A DNA stretch of 64,000 bases from Dokdonella sp. (GTDB lineage: Bacteria > Pseudomonadota > Gammaproteobacteria > Xanthomonadales > Rhodanobacteraceae). The number at the start of each line of letters is the position of its first letter. Position 1 is the first letter of the stretch. Under the pieces are notes generated by a model. The model had not been told where the DNA came from, searched no databases, and saw only the letters and a list, made by a program, of their open reading frames with translations. Position numbers and translations under genes: made by a program. The stretch spans positions 558,001-622,000 of the forward strand of contig JANQAE010000003.1 of NCBI GenBank assembly GCA_024707225.1, written 5' to 3'. Below, piece by piece: positions 42,783-52,050 of this stretch.

Positions 42783-43778
42783 TCAGGCGAACTGACGCAG
42801 AAAACGCACATCGTTCTCGAAGAACGCGCGCAGATCGGTGACGCCGTAGCGCAGCATCGCCAGGCGCTCCACCCCCATGCCGAACGCGAATCCGGTGTAG
42901 CGCTCCGGGTCGATGCCGCAGTTGCGCAGCACCTGCGGATGCACCATGCCGCAGCCGAGCACCTCGAGCCAGCGCGAGTTGCCGTCCGGCAGCTCCCAGC
43001 GGATCACCACGTCCGCCCCCGGCTCGACGAACGGGAAGAACGTCGGCTTGAACATCATGCGGAAATCGCGGCCGAAGAACGCGCGCAGGAACTCGCGCAG
43101 CGTGCCCTTCAGGTCGGCCATCGTCGAGGTCTCGTCGATCAGCAGGCCCTCGACCTGGTGGAACATCGGCGAGTGGGTCTGATCCGAATCGCTGCGATAG
43201 ACCTTGCCCGGCGCGATGATGCGGACCGGCGGCGTGCGCCCGTGCGCGGCGCGGATCTGCACCGGCGAGGTATGCGTGCGCAGCAGACGCCCGTCCGGAA
43301 ACCAGAACGTGTCGTGCATCGTGCGCGCCGGATGGTCCGGCGGGAAGTTCAGCGCACCGAAGTTGTACCAGTCGTCCTCGATCTCCGGACCATCGGCGAC
43401 GTCGTAGCCGAGCCGCGCGAAGATCTCGACGATGCGGTCGAGCGCACGCGTCAGCGGATGCACGCTGCCGCGCTCGGCACGCCGGCCCGGCAGCGTCACG
43501 TCGACGCTCTCGGACGCGAGGCGCAGGTCCAGCGCCGCCTGGTCGAGCGCGGCGCGGCGCTCGGCGATCGCCGCGAGCAGCGATTCCTTGGCCAGATTGA
43601 TGCGCTCGCCGGCGGCCTTGCGCACGTCGGGCTGCAGCTTGCCGAGCGCCTTGAGCTGCTCGGTGACGAAGCCGGACTTGCCCAGCACGGCGACGCGCTC
43701 GGCGTCGAGCGCCTCCAGCGTGGCTGCGCGCTTGATGGCCGCGAGCGCCTGCTCGACGCGGCTGCTCAGTTCATCCAT
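42783..43778 (-). CDS. pheS: Phenylalanine--tRNA ligase alpha subunit
   Basis: A 331-residue class II catalytic subunit. The N-terminal coiled coil ([20 protein letters not shown]) is followed by motif 1 around [14 protein letters not shown], motif 2 in [19 protein letters not shown] and motif 3 in [18 protein letters not shown]. The Phe-pocket segment [16 protein letters not shown] is intact. ATG 43778 is supported by the conserved N-terminus. Lies 273 bases after rplT, separated by a hairpin that may terminate or attenuate transcription. Confidence 0.96.
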   Translation of the reverse strand: MDELSSRVEQALAAIKRAATLEALDAERVAVLGKSGFVTEQLKALGKLQPDVRKAAGERINLAKESLLAAIAERRAALDQAALDLRLASESVDVTLPGRRAERGSVHPLTRALDRIVEIFARLGYDVADGPEIEDDWYNFGALNFPPDHPARTMHDTFWFPDGRLLRTHTSPVQIRAAHGRTPPVRIIAPGKVYRSDSDQTHSPMFHQVEGLLIDETSTMADLKGTLREFLRAFFGRDFRMMFKPTFFPFVEPGADVVIRWELPDGNSRWLEVLGCGMVHPQVLRNCGIDPERYTGFAFGMGVERLAMLRYGVTDLRAFFENDVRFLRQFA

Positions 43779-43972
43779 TCGGTGACCTCGAATCGGTTCA
43801 TCGCAATTGCAGGCCGTCGGACGGCACTCCGCCGCCCCGGCGCCCCCGGGCGCGGCTACCTCGCGCCCTCCGTACCGCAGCGGCAGCCGCTGCCGCCGGC
43901 GACCGCTCGCGATCCGTCCGCGGATCGCGCCACCGGACCGTCGCATCGACGATCCGATGGCCCGGAAACGAA

Positions 43973-44003
43973 ATGGGGAGCGAGGCTGGCGCCTGCTCCC
44001 CAT
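43973..44003 (-). terminator. Terminator or attenuator between rplT and pheS
   Basis: ATGGGGAGC and GCTCCCCAT form a perfect 9-bp stem (13-base loop) on the minus strand, followed by TTTCGTTTCC. It lies 49 bases past the rplT stop. E. coli has an attenuator in this gap with a Phe-rich leader peptide; no such leader was found here, so simple partial termination is more likely. Confidence 0.55.
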
Positions 44004-44051
44004 CATCGCCGGACGTCGCGACGCGGAGCGAACTCCGCGCCGGCGCCGGAT

Positions 44052-44411
44052 TTACGCGGACAGCGCGGCCTTGGCCTTTTCCGCCAGGGCGCCGAACGCC
44101 TGGATGTCGTGCACCGCGATGTCGGCGAGCACCTTGCGGTCGACCGTGATCTCGGCCTTCTTGAGGCCGTTCATCAGCCGGCTGTAGGACAGACCGAACT
44201 GGCGCGCACCGGCATTGATGCGGACGATCCACAGCGCGCGGAACTGACGCTTGCGCTGCTTGCGGCCGATGTAGGCGTACTGGTGGGCCTTGGTCACCGC
44301 CTGCTTGGCGACGCGGTAGACCTTGCGACGGGCGTTGTAATAGCCCTTCGCCTTGGACAGCAGCTTCTTGTGCCGACGGTGGGCGGTGACGCCACGCTTG
44401 ACTCGTGCCAT
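44052..44411 (-). CDS. rplT: 50S ribosomal protein L20
   Basis: A 119-residue rRNA-binding protein needed early in 50S assembly. [20 protein letters not shown] opens the basic N-terminal extension; [20 protein letters not shown] is the conserved globular core. It follows rpmI by 13 bases. In E. coli L20 represses rpmI-rplT translation through an mRNA pseudoknot; whether that occurs here was not determined. Confidence 0.97.
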   Translation of the reverse strand: MARVKRGVTAHRRHKKLLSKAKGYYNARRKVYRVAKQAVTKAHQYAYIGRKQRKRQFRALWIVRINAGARQFGLSYSRLMNGLKKAEITVDRKVLADIAVHDIQAFGALAEKAKAALSA

Positions 44412-44424
44412 GGGTCAGTCCTCC

Positions 44425-44622
44425 TTACGCGTACGGCAGCATGCGAGCGACGCGGCCGGCATCCTCGGCACGAACGTGGTTCGGGCCGCGCAGGTTGCGC
44501 TTACGCTTGGTCGACTTCTTGGTGAGGATGTGGCTCTTGAACGCGTGTCCGCACTTGAACTTGCCGGACGCGGTCTTGCGGAACCGCTTGGCAGCGGCCC
44601 GATTGGTCTTGATCTTGGGCAT
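44425..44622 (-). CDS. rpmI: 50S ribosomal protein L35
   Basis: A 65-residue basic ribosomal protein: [20 protein letters not shown], then [20 protein letters not shown] and the terminal RMLPYA typical of L35. The ATG at 44622 follows AGGAGC. Sits between infC (113 bases away) and rplT. Confidence 0.97.
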   Translation of the reverse strand: MPKIKTNRAAAKRFRKTASGKFKCGHAFKSHILTKKSTKRKRNLRGPNHVRAEDAGRVARMLPYA

Positions 44623-44735
44623 GGCCCAGCTCCTTAGGTTGTGTTCTTTGACTGGCCCGAGCGGCGGCGTCTGCCGCACTTTCCGTCCTGCTCGAATCCG
44701 GCTTGTGGGCCCTGACGGGCCGGTTCCTGTGAGGC

Positions 44736-45266
44736 TTACTGCGGTTGCTTCTTCTTCGGCGCGATCATCATGACCATCAGACGGCCTTCCATGCGCGGAA
44801 ACTGCTCGATCACGGCCTCCTCGGCAATGTCCGCTGTAATCTTGTCGACCATCGCCCTGCCCAGCTCCTGGTGAGCCATCTCACGGCCGCGGAAGCGGAT
44901 CGTGATCTTGACCTTGTCGCCTTCCTCGAGGAAGCGGCGCAGATTGCGCAGCTTGATCGCGTAGTCGCCGACGTCGGTCGTGGGCCGGAACTTCAACTCC
45001 TTGATTTCGACCTGCTTCTGCTTCTTCTTGGCCGCATGGGCCTTCTTCTGCATCTCGAACTTGAACTTGCCGAAGTCCATGATGCGGCACACGGGCGGAT
45101 CGCCGTTGGGCTGGATCTCGACCAGATCCAGTCCGGCTTCCTGCGCCATGCTCAACGCTTCGTCGCGCGACAGGATGCCGACCTGCTCACCCTCGGCGCC
45201 GATGACACGAACCCGCGGAACCCGGATTTCGAGATTCTTGCGGTTCGACTTGTTTTCCGTGGCGAT
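44736..45266 (-). CDS. infC: Translation initiation factor IF-3, ATC start
   Basis: A 176-residue factor that keeps 30S subunits free and proofreads start codons. The conserved protein runs [60 protein letters not shown], and in the C-domain [18 protein letters not shown]. The nearest ATG (45155) would delete the N-terminal 37 residues. In frame, a TGA at 45270-45272 limits the extension, and the only sensible start is ATC at 45266, preceded by GGAGG at 8-base spacing. infC genes typically use AUU or a related weak codon for autoregulation by IF-3, so ATC fits. 44 bases after thrS. Confidence 0.93.
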   Translation of the reverse strand: MATENKSNRKNLEIRVPRVRVIGAEGEQVGILSRDEALSMAQEAGLDLVEIQPNGDPPVCRIMDFGKFKFEMQKKAHAAKKKQKQVEIKELKFRPTTDVGDYAIKLRNLRRFLEEGDKVKITIRFRGREMAHQELGRAMVDKITADIAEEAVIEQFPRMEGRLMVMMIAPKKKQPQ

Positions 45267-45310
45267 ACGTCAATCCTCCGAAGGAGAAAACACAACCCGG
45301 GCGCGGCGGA

Positions 45311-47215
45311 TCAGAGCCCGCCGCTCTCGGACTTCAGCCGCTCGGCGAAGGCCTGGATCGACATCGCGCCCAAGTCCTCGCCTGTGCGAGCACGCACGGA
45401 AAGCGCGCCGGCCTCCCTCTCGCGGTCTCCCGCGACGAGCAGGTAGGGCACTTTGTTAAGCGTGTGTTCGCGGATTTTATAGCCGATCTTCTCGTTGCGC
45501 AAATCGGCCTGGACCCGGAAACCCTGGTCGGCCAGATGTTTGGCCGTCGCGGCGACGTAATCGGCCTGGGCGTCGGTGATGTTCATCACGACCGCCTGAA
45601 CCGGGGCCAGCCAGGCCGGGAACGCGCCGGCATGGTGCTCGATCAGGATGCCGATGAAGCGCTCCATCGAGCCGACGATGGCCCGGTGCAGCATGACCGG
45701 CGTGTGGCGGGCCGAGTCCTCGCCGACGTATTCGGCGCCGAGCCGGCCCGGCATCGAGAAATCGACCTGCATCGTGCCGACCTGCCAGGCGCGGCCGATC
45801 GAGTCCTTCATGTGGTACTCGATCTTCGGGCCGTAGAAGGCGCCCTCGCCGGGCAGCTCCTGCCATTGGACGCCGCAGGCGCGCAGCGCGGCGCGCAGCG
45901 TGTCCTCGGCCCGGTCCCAGACCGCGTCCGAGCCGATCCGCGATTCGGGCCGCAGCGCGATCTTCAGCGCGATCTCCTCGAAGCCGAAATGCGCATAGAC
46001 CGCCATCGCCTGGCGGTGGAACGCGACGACCTCGCCCTCGATCTGCTCGTCGGTGCAGAAGATGTGGCCGTCGTCCTGCACGAAGCCGCGCACGCGCATC
46101 AGACCGTGCAGTGCGCCGGACGGCTCGTTGCGCGTGCACGAGCCGAACTCGCCGTAGCGGATCGGCAGGTCGCGATAGCTGTGCAGGCCGTGGTTGTACA
46201 CCTGTACGTGGCCGGGGCAGTTCATCGGCTTGAGCGCGTAGTCGCGGTTCTCCGACGCCGTGACGAACATGTTGTCGCGGTAGTTGTCCCAGTGCCCGGT
46301 CTTCTCCCACAGCGACTTGTCGAGGATCTGCGGGCAGCGGATCTCCTGATAGCCCGCGTCGCGGTAGACCTGGCGCATGTACTGCTCGACGACCTGCCAG
46401 ATCGCCCAGCCCTTGGCGTGCCAGAACACCAGGCCCGGCGCCTCGTCCTGCATGTGGAACAGGTCCAGCTGCTTGCCGAGGCGGCGGTGGTCGCGCTTCT
46501 CGGCCTCCTCGATGCGCTGGATGTAGGCGTCGAGCTGCTTCTTGTCGGCCCAGGCCGTGCCGTAGACGCGCTGCAGCTGCTCGTTCTTGGCGTCGCCGCG
46601 CCAGTAGGCGCCGGAGATGCGCGTGAGCTTGAAGGCCTTCAGGAAACGCGTATTGGGCACGTGCGGACCGCGGCACATGTCCACGTATTCCTCGTGGTAG
46701 TACAGGCCCATCGCCTTCTCGTCGGGCATGTCCTCGATCAGGCGCAGCTTGTAGTCCTCGCCGCGCGCCTTGAACACGTCGATCACCTCGGCCCGCGGCG
46801 TCATCTTCTTGACGACGTCGTAGTCCTTGTCGATCAGCTCGCGCATGCGCTGCTCGATCGCGGCCAGATCCTCTGGCGTGAACGGCCGCTCGAACCAGAT
46901 GTCGTAGTAGAAGCCGTCCTCGATGACCGGACCGATCACCATCTTCGCGCTTGGGTAGAGCTGCTTGACGGCGTGGCCGACCAGATGCGCGCAGGAGTGG
47001 CGGATGATCTCCACGCCCTCCGGATCCTTCGGCGTGATGATGCGCAGCGAGGCGTCGTGATCGATACGATCGGAAGCGTCGACGAGACGGCCGTCGACGG
47101 CGCCGGCGACCGTGGCCTTGGCCAGGCCGGCGCCGATCGAGGCGGCGACGTCGGCCACGCTGACGGGATGCTCGTATTCGCGACGGCTGCCGTCGGGAAG
47201 CGTGATGGAGATCAT
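45311..47215 (-). CDS. thrS: Threonine--tRNA ligase
   Basis: A 634-residue class II synthetase. TGS domain at the N-terminus ([20 protein letters not shown]), second additional/editing domain with the zinc-like HxxxH ([20 protein letters not shown]) and [13 protein letters not shown], then the catalytic core ([45 protein letters not shown]-type segment [14 protein letters not shown]) with zinc ligands Cys and His, and an anticodon domain ending LKSESGGL. Start ATG 47215. First gene of the thrS-infC-rpmI-rplT block. The 538 bases upstream contain no gene on this strand. Confidence 0.96.
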   Translation of the reverse strand: MISITLPDGSRREYEHPVSVADVAASIGAGLAKATVAGAVDGRLVDASDRIDHDASLRIITPKDPEGVEIIRHSCAHLVGHAVKQLYPSAKMVIGPVIEDGFYYDIWFERPFTPEDLAAIEQRMRELIDKDYDVVKKMTPRAEVIDVFKARGEDYKLRLIEDMPDEKAMGLYYHEEYVDMCRGPHVPNTRFLKAFKLTRISGAYWRGDAKNEQLQRVYGTAWADKKQLDAYIQRIEEAEKRDHRRLGKQLDLFHMQDEAPGLVFWHAKGWAIWQVVEQYMRQVYRDAGYQEIRCPQILDKSLWEKTGHWDNYRDNMFVTASENRDYALKPMNCPGHVQVYNHGLHSYRDLPIRYGEFGSCTRNEPSGALHGLMRVRGFVQDDGHIFCTDEQIEGEVVAFHRQAMAVYAHFGFEEIALKIALRPESRIGSDAVWDRAEDTLRAALRACGVQWQELPGEGAFYGPKIEYHMKDSIGRAWQVGTMQVDFSMPGRLGAEYVGEDSARHTPVMLHRAIVGSMERFIGILIEHHAGAFPAWLAPVQAVVMNITDAQADYVAATAKHLADQGFRVQADLRNEKIGYKIREHTLNKVPYLLVAGDREREAGALSVRARTGEDLGAMSIQAFAERLKSESGGL

Positions 47216-47753
47216 GATCGGGGTCCGGATGGAGAGCGGATTCGGCACAGGCCGATCGCTCGACGAAGCCGCGCCGCCGCAGCGTCGGGATTCGCGTTCG
47301 AAAAGGAGGCGCCGGAGGTTCGGCAGGCACGGCCGTCGGCGACGGCAGCGCCTCGGGCGCGGCGACGAATCAGCGGAGGGCGGTTCGCGTGGACATGTCG
47401 CACACTCGGCCGGCGATCGCTCGCGGGCCACCTTTGGCCGGATGAAAAAGCGGGCGCGCAGGATACCCCACGGCGACCGGGCGCTCAATCGGCGCGGGCG
47501 ATCGCGGACAAAGGCACACCGTACCGATCCGGCGCGGCACGGCGGCTGCAGAAGCCATACACGCGGGCCCGGCTTCTCCTGCGCCGCCGCGCGCAGGCCC
47601 GGCGGCGACCGCCCCTCCCCGCTCGCGCATCGGGTGACCGAGCACATCGCGGCGATCGCGACCGCTCCGCCGGCGTTTCCCAGCCGTCATCTTTTTGCTC
47701 TATGCTGCCAGCCCAGCAATCTCACTCCCGGTTTTCCCGAGACGGAGGCGTGC
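47216..47753. other. Intergenic region between thrS and HNH nuclease gene
   Basis: 538 bases between divergent genes. No reading frame with a plausible start, composition or family similarity was found in it. It must contain the thrS-operon promoter (minus) and the HNH-gene promoter (plus). No T-box and no operator resembling the anticodon arm of tRNA-Thr was recognised. The last 60 bases before 47754 are AT-richer, which fits a promoter for the HNH gene. Confidence 0.5.
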
Positions 47754-48347
47754 ATGCTGGAAGCGGTTCGAACGGTCGGCGACATCCACGGCACACGCGT
47801 GCTCTCGCTGGATGCGTCCGGGCGCATCATGGACTGGATCTCCTGGCAGGATGCCGTCTGTCTCTACGTCCGCGAGGCGGTCGCCTGGACGCTCGGCGAG
47901 CCCTGCCTGACGATCCGCGGCGGCATCAATCGGCGCGACGGCGAACAGAGCCGCATCGCGCTGCATCCGATCGTCGCCAGCACCGGCCACGCGCGCGGCC
48001 ATGCGCTCGATCCCGCGCCGGCGCTGACCAATACCGCCCTGTTCGCGCGCGACCGCATGCTGTGCCTTTACTGCGGCAGGCATTTCCACCGCGGCGACCT
48101 GACGCGCGACCACGTCCTGCCGCTGTCCAAGGGCGGGCGCGACATCTGGGAGAACGTGGTCACCGCGTGCCTGCACTGCAACGTCCGCAAGGGCAGCCGC
48201 ACGCCGCAGCAGGCCGACATGCCGCTGCTCGCGGTGCCGTACCGGCCGAGCTGGGTCGAGCACCTGATCCTGTCCAATCGCAACATCCTGGCCGACCAGA
48301 TGGAGTTTCTGGTCAACCATCTGCCGCGCGACCGCCGGCCGGCCTGA
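47754..48347 (+). CDS. HNH endonuclease
   Basis: A 197-residue protein with the HNH/zinc-finger nuclease fold in its second half: CLYCGRHF, then TRDHVLPLSKGGRDIWENVV and CLHCNVRKG give two CxxC pairs around DHxxP and an Asn, the McrA-like pattern. The first 95 residues (VLSLDASGRIMDWISWQDAV) match the conserved N-terminal part of the YheA-like/Xanthomonadales HNH proteins found singly on chromosomes. ATG 47754 has GGAGG eight bases upstream. Biological role unknown; no toxin-antitoxin or phage context. Confidence 0.85.
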   Translation: MLEAVRTVGDIHGTRVLSLDASGRIMDWISWQDAVCLYVREAVAWTLGEPCLTIRGGINRRDGEQSRIALHPIVASTGHARGHALDPAPALTNTALFARDRMLCLYCGRHFHRGDLTRDHVLPLSKGGRDIWENVVTACLHCNVRKGSRTPQQADMPLLAVPYRPSWVEHLILSNRNILADQMEFLVNHLPRDRRPA

Positions 48348-48349
48348 AC

Positions 48350-48715
48350 TCAGCCGCGCAACAGCAGCGGCCAGAGCAGGCTGAGCGCGAGGACCGCCGC
48401 GACGCCGGCGACCAGACCGATGACGCGCAGCGGCGCCGTACGCAATACGCGCCACAGCGTGTCGGCCTCGCCGGCCGCGCGCGCGGCCGCATGCTCGGCG
48501 CGGACCCGCGCGCCGCGCTCGGCCTGGTACGCCGCCATCAGGCGCCGCGCCTCCGGCAGGCGGGCGCGGTCGGCGATCCAGATCGCGCCGGCCGAGATGC
48601 CCCAGCGGCTCGGACGCGTCTCGTAGTAGTCGATCGCATGGTGCTCGAGCAGCGCCCTGACCTCGTCGGCTTCCTCGTCGGTGACGTGGCGCAGGTTCAG
48701 CAGCTGGGCCGACAC
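48350..48715 (-). CDS. Small tail-anchored protein (DUF6164-like)
   Basis: A 121-residue protein. The N-terminal 60 residues (LLNLRHVTDEEADEVRALLE, HAIDYYETRPSRWGISAGAI) form a compact domain related in style to signal-transducing DUF2007 folds; a charged helix follows and one membrane helix ends the protein (VIGLVAGVAAVLALSLLWPL). The name DUF6164 is from memory. It lies 1 base from the MgtC-type gene on the same strand and converges with the HNH gene. Confidence 0.65.
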   Translation of the reverse strand: MSAQLLNLRHVTDEEADEVRALLEHHAIDYYETRPSRWGISAGAIWIADRARLPEARRLMAAYQAERGARVRAEHAAARAAGEADTLWRVLRTAPLRVIGLVAGVAAVLALSLLWPLLLRG

Positions 48716-48716
48716 G

Positions 48717-49199
48717 TCAGTCCTTCTCCCAGCGCCGCATCACGCGCGGCATCACCGCGAAGATCGTCAGCGCCAGCAGCGTGCACAGGATCGCCGAGGC
48801 CTCGTGGCCGAGACCGGCCGTCATGCCGATCGCCGAGGTCATCCAGATGCCGGCCGCCGTGGTCAGGCCCTTGACGCGCTCCTCGCTGTCGGCCTTGAGG
48901 ATCGTGCCGGCGCCGAGAAAGCCGATGCCCGAGACGATGCCCTGGATCACGCGCGTCAGTTCGGCCGGCTGCACGCCGGCCTGCAGCGGAATCAGCACGA
49001 AGATCGCCGAGCCGAGCGAGACCAGCATGTGCGTCTTGACGCCGGCGGCCTTGCCCTTCTGCTCGCGCTCGAAGCCGAGCAGTCCGCCCAGCACTGCCGC
49101 GATCGTCAGGCGCACGCACACGCGCGTGATCTCGGTCAGATCAGGCAGGTCCGAGAACTCCGACGCGATCGTGCCGCCGATCTGTTGCCATGCACTCAT
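48717..49199 (-). CDS. MgtC/SapB-family membrane protein
   Basis: A 160-residue inner-membrane protein with four or five helices. Conserved LTIAAVLGGLLGFEREQKGK, AAGVKTHMLVSLGSAIFVLI and GIVSGIGFLGAGTILKADS are the MgtC core with its acidic residues. MgtC members modulate F1Fo ATPase, Mg or envelope stress; short versions lacking the C-terminal ACT-like domain, such as this one, are less understood. The start ATG 49199 leaves a divergent promoter region of 120 bases with the pseudouridine synthase. Confidence 0.88.
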   Translation of the reverse strand: MSAWQQIGGTIASEFSDLPDLTEITRVCVRLTIAAVLGGLLGFEREQKGKAAGVKTHMLVSLGSAIFVLIPLQAGVQPAELTRVIQGIVSGIGFLGAGTILKADSEERVKGLTTAAGIWMTSAIGMTAGLGHEASAILCTLLALTIFAVMPRVMRRWEKD

Positions 49200-49319
49200 T
49201 GCCCGCCTCCACGCCGATGGGTGATGTCGGCCGCCGCCAGCCGCGCGCCGAACCGCCGGCATCTTCCGCAGCGGTCGCTGAAGCGACACGGACCGACGCG
49301 CAGGATACCCTGCGCGCGG

Positions 49320-50216
49320 ATGACCGCACCGCCCGTTCCCGCTCCGCGACGCAGCCGCCCGATCCGCGAAGGCGTGGTCGCCAGCACGCTGCACCTGCCG
49401 CCCGGCGACTGGGCCAGCGTGCTGGACTGCCTCTGTGCGCATTTTCCGGCCGTGGGCCGCGAGCGCTGGCAGGCACGCATGCAGCGCGGCCTCGTTCTCG
49501 ACGCGGCCGGCGAGCCGATCGAGGCCGCTCGTGCGTACCGGCCCGGCCTGCGCGTGCACTACTTCCGCGAAGTCGAGGCCGAGGTCCCGGTCGCCGCCGC
49601 CGAGACGATCGTCCATGCCGACGCCCGGCTCGTCGTGGTCGACAAGCCGCCGGGCCTGCCGGTCGTGCCGGCCGGCGGCCACGTCCGCGAAACCCTGCTG
49701 GCGCGCCTGATCCGGCGCCTCGGCAATCCTGACCTGGTGCCGCTGCACCGGATCGACCGCGCGACCTGCGGCCTGGTGATGTTCTCGGCCGAGCCGGCCA
49801 GCCGCGCGCGCTATCAGGCGCTGTTCGCGGCGCGGGCGATCGGCAAGCAGTACGAGGCGCTGGCGCCGCCGCTGCCGGGCCTGGCATTCCCGCTGGTGCG
49901 GCGCTCGCGCATCGTCGCCGGCGAGCCGTTTCCGCGCATGCGCGAGGCGCCGGGCGAGGCCAATGCCGAGACGCGGATCGACGTGGTCGCGCGCGGCGCG
50001 GACCGCTGGCGCTACCGGCTCGAGCCGGTCACCGGCCGCAAGCACCAGTTGCGCGTGCAGATGGCGGCGCTCGGCGCACCGATCGTCGGCGACGAGTTGT
50101 ACGGCGATGCCGCCGCGCCGGCACGCCTGCGCCTGCTCGCCTGCGCACTGGCATTCGACGATCCGCTCGACGGCAGACCGCGGCGATTCGCCAGCACGCT
50201 GCGCCTGGACGACTGA
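49320..50216 (+). CDS. RluA-family pseudouridine synthase
   Basis: A 298-residue RNA modification enzyme. The catalytic motif II is LVPLHRIDRATCGLVMFSAE (Asp in HRID), preceded by LVVVDKPPGLPVVPAGGHVR; motif III is RYRLEPVTGRKHQLRVQMAA and the terminal GDELYG completes the fold. An S4-like region is not evident; the N-terminus resembles TruC/RluC-type truncated forms. Target U position unknown (23S rRNA or tRNA). Confidence 0.9.
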   Translation: MTAPPVPAPRRSRPIREGVVASTLHLPPGDWASVLDCLCAHFPAVGRERWQARMQRGLVLDAAGEPIEAARAYRPGLRVHYFREVEAEVPVAAAETIVHADARLVVVDKPPGLPVVPAGGHVRETLLARLIRRLGNPDLVPLHRIDRATCGLVMFSAEPASRARYQALFAARAIGKQYEALAPPLPGLAFPLVRRSRIVAGEPFPRMREAPGEANAETRIDVVARGADRWRYRLEPVTGRKHQLRVQMAALGAPIVGDELYGDAAAPARLRLLACALAFDDPLDGRPRRFASTLRLDD

Positions 50217-50362
50217 CGACGACCGGCCCGATCCGCCGCCGGAGCGCTGGCGCCGGCCGCTCGCCACGCGACATCGGGACGGCGATGGGCCGCGGCCGGC
50301 CGGCTACCGGCACATCTCCGGAACGCCTAGACTGCGCCGCGATCGGGGCCGAGGGGAAGAGG

Positions 50363-51184
50363 ATGTCGCTGACGAGAACGATGCTGTGGCTGGGAGTGGG
50401 CCTCGCCGCCGGCGCAGCGGACGCGCAGGAACGCGTGTTCGCCGACGGCTTCGAGCCGGTCACGGCGATGCGCATGAGCGATCTGGCGCTGCGTGACCCG
50501 CACGTCTACGTCAACGCGATCTTCAGCTGCGTCGACGTCACCGACACGCCGCTGCTCGGCTTCTCGCTGAACGGCTCGATCCGCGCGCGAATCCAGACCG
50601 ACGAGGACGGCGACGGCTGGCTCGATGCGAACTTCCTGCAGCTGTACCGACCGCTGACGGTCGGCGGCAGCGGCCCGGTCGATGTCACCGGCGGCGCCTG
50701 TACCGCACCGATGGTCACGACCACCTGCCTGCGCGATCCGGCGCTGGCGCCGCAGCCGCGCGCGTATACGACCGCCACGACCGGCACCTGCCTGGCACCG
50801 GCGCCCGGCTCGGTGCGCCCGTACACGCCGGCGGTCGCCGCAGTCGACGCGCCGTGCCTGCGCAGCGACACGCAGGAGATGATGCTCGACCTCGGCGGCA
50901 TCGCGATCCCGGCACGCGCCTCCACGTTCGCCGGCCGCTTCAGCGGCACGCCGGCCCTGCCGGCCGACGGCCTGCTGTCGGCCTTCGTCCGCGAGGCCGA
51001 TGCCGACGCGCTGCTGCTGCCGGCCGATCTGCCGCTGATCGGCGGCCAGCCGCTGTCGGCGCTGTTGCCGGGCGGCACCGGCAACTGCGCCGGCCACGAC
51101 GATCGCGACGTCCTGGACGGCGAGTCCGGCTGGTGGTTTCACCTGAACTACGCCGCGGCCGTGGTGCCGTGGTCGGAACCCTGA
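50363..51184 (+). CDS. Secreted protein with N-terminal FADGFE motif
   Basis: A 273-residue exported protein. ATG 50363 follows GAGGGGAAGAGG and opens a signal peptide (SLTRTMLWLGVGLAAGAADA). Immediately after cleavage comes RVFADGFEPV, the same motif that ends two other secreted proteins of this window but here at the mature N-terminus. The rest has six or more Cys (FSCVDVTD, GGACTAPMV, TTCLRDPA, GTCLAP, APCLRSD, NCAGHDD), suggesting disulfides, and no known fold recognised; TDEDGDGWLDANF looks like a Ca-binding DxDxDG loop. Location periplasmic or extracellular. Confidence 0.7.
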   Translation: MSLTRTMLWLGVGLAAGAADAQERVFADGFEPVTAMRMSDLALRDPHVYVNAIFSCVDVTDTPLLGFSLNGSIRARIQTDEDGDGWLDANFLQLYRPLTVGGSGPVDVTGGACTAPMVTTTCLRDPALAPQPRAYTTATTGTCLAPAPGSVRPYTPAVAAVDAPCLRSDTQEMMLDLGGIAIPARASTFAGRFSGTPALPADGLLSAFVREADADALLLPADLPLIGGQPLSALLPGGTGNCAGHDDRDVLDGESGWWFHLNYAAAVVPWSEP

Positions 51185-51237
51185 ACGGGGGTCCGGAACG
51201 CAGCGCCGGAAGCCGGTAGTGCACCGCAACGACTACC

Positions 51238-51252
51238 TGAAAAAAATTTTCA
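51238..51252 (+). repeat. Inverted repeat upstream of second cold-shock gene
   Basis: TGAAAA-AAA-TTTTCA, sharing sequence and 3-base spacer with the repeat at 11682-11698 upstream of the other cold-shock gene, at a similar distance (about 200 bases) from the start codon. The 266 bases from 51185 to 51450 are markedly AT-richer than surroundings and hold no gene; a possible TTCAAG-17-TAAGAA promoter (51249-51277) overlaps the repeat's right arm. Confidence 0.45.
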
Positions 51253-51450
51253 AGTGCTATTCGCTTTTCGTTAAGAAACACGGTAGAGTGACTCTTACTG
51301 TGTTTGCTTGGGTCACGGTGAATCGTGGCCTGATGCGGTCGATTCATTTCAACCGCTCCATCCTTCGTTTCGCTACTCCCTGCAACTCAGTCCTGATTCG
51401 GGTGTTCCGTTTTCAGGGTTACCACCACCGCCGTTGCAGGAGTTATAAAG

Positions 51451-51660
51451 ATGTCTGAACGTCAGACCGGTACCGTCAAGTGGTTCAACGACGCCAAGGG
51501 CTTCGGTTTCATCACGCCCGAGAGTGGTCCTGACCTGTTCGTGCACTTCCGCGCCATCCTGGGGACAGGCTTCAAGTCGTTGCAGGAAGGCCAGCGCGTC
51601 AGCTTCATCGCCGTGCAGGGTCAGAAGGGCATGCAGGCCGACCAGGTCCAGCCGCTCTAA
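51451..51660 (+). CDS. CspA-family cold-shock protein
   Basis: A 69-residue CSD protein: [20 protein letters not shown] with RNP1, [20 protein letters not shown] with RNP2. Differs from the 11234 paralogue at a minority of positions, mainly in the loops. A long AT-rich leader and a GGAG site (GCAGGAG) precede it and a strong terminator follows, both typical of cold-induced csp genes. RNA chaperone. Confidence 0.94.
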   Translation: MSERQTGTVKWFNDAKGFGFITPESGPDLFVHFRAILGTGFKSLQEGQRVSFIAVQGQKGMQADQVQPL

Positions 51661-51683
51661 GCGACACAATCGAGCGTCACCTA

Positions 51684-51713
51684 CGCCGGGAGGCTCGCAC
51701 TCCCGGCGTTTTT
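51684..51713 (+). terminator. Intrinsic terminator of second cold-shock gene
   Basis: CGCCGGGAG pairs with CTCCCGGCG (9 bp, 7-base loop), followed by TTTTT. It separates the cold-shock gene from the RRM gene 21 bases further on, though readthrough is possible because no other promoter is evident. Confidence 0.9.
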
Positions 51714-51733
51714 ATTTCTGGAGGAACCAATCG

Positions 51734-51985
51734 ATGCTGACACTCACCGTTCGCGGGCTCTCGCGCACGTCCACCGAGAAGGAGGTCACCGATCTGTTCT
51801 CCGTCCACGGCAAGGTTCGCGGCCTGCGCCTCGCGCGCGACGTCTTCAGTGGCGAATGCAAAGGCTACGCGGAGATCGAAATGGAGGGCCACGAGGCCCG
51901 CAATGCGATTTCCGCGCTCAACGGCGCGTTCACGCCCGGCGGCGCGCTGCGCGTGGAGCTGAAGTCCGAGAAGCGCCGCCGCTGA
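51734..51985 (+). CDS. RRM-type RNA-binding protein
   Basis: An 83-residue single RNA-recognition motif. RNP2 is LTVRGL near the start and RNP1 is CKGYAEIEM near residue 48, with the ALNGAFTPGGALRVEL end strand. Small bacterial RRM proteins of this type bind mRNA and are often cold-regulated. GGAGGAAC precedes the ATG at 51734. It lies 74 bases after the second cold-shock gene, so joint cold regulation is plausible. Confidence 0.88.
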   Translation: MLTLTVRGLSRTSTEKEVTDLFSVHGKVRGLRLARDVFSGECKGYAEIEMEGHEARNAISALNGAFTPGGALRVELKSEKRRR

Positions 51986-52050
51986 CCGTCGCCCGTCACG
52001 CCGGGATCCGGACCGGCCGCCCGGACCCGACCCCACGCACGCCCCGCCCG

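Noticed and set aside
43779-44051. A Phe-rich leader peptide (PheM-like) upstream of pheS
   Set aside because: No short frame with consecutive TTC/TTT codons is present on the minus strand in this gap.
47216-47753. T-box or ThrS operator upstream of thrS
   Set aside because: No T-box sequence or tRNA-Thr-like arms seen by eye; absence not proven.
45464-48874. Very long plus-strand open frame (over 1100 codons) across thrS
   Set aside because: Antisense shadow of thrS: Arg/Asp/Val/Leu-rich with no recognisable domain; long antisense frames are expected at this GC content.
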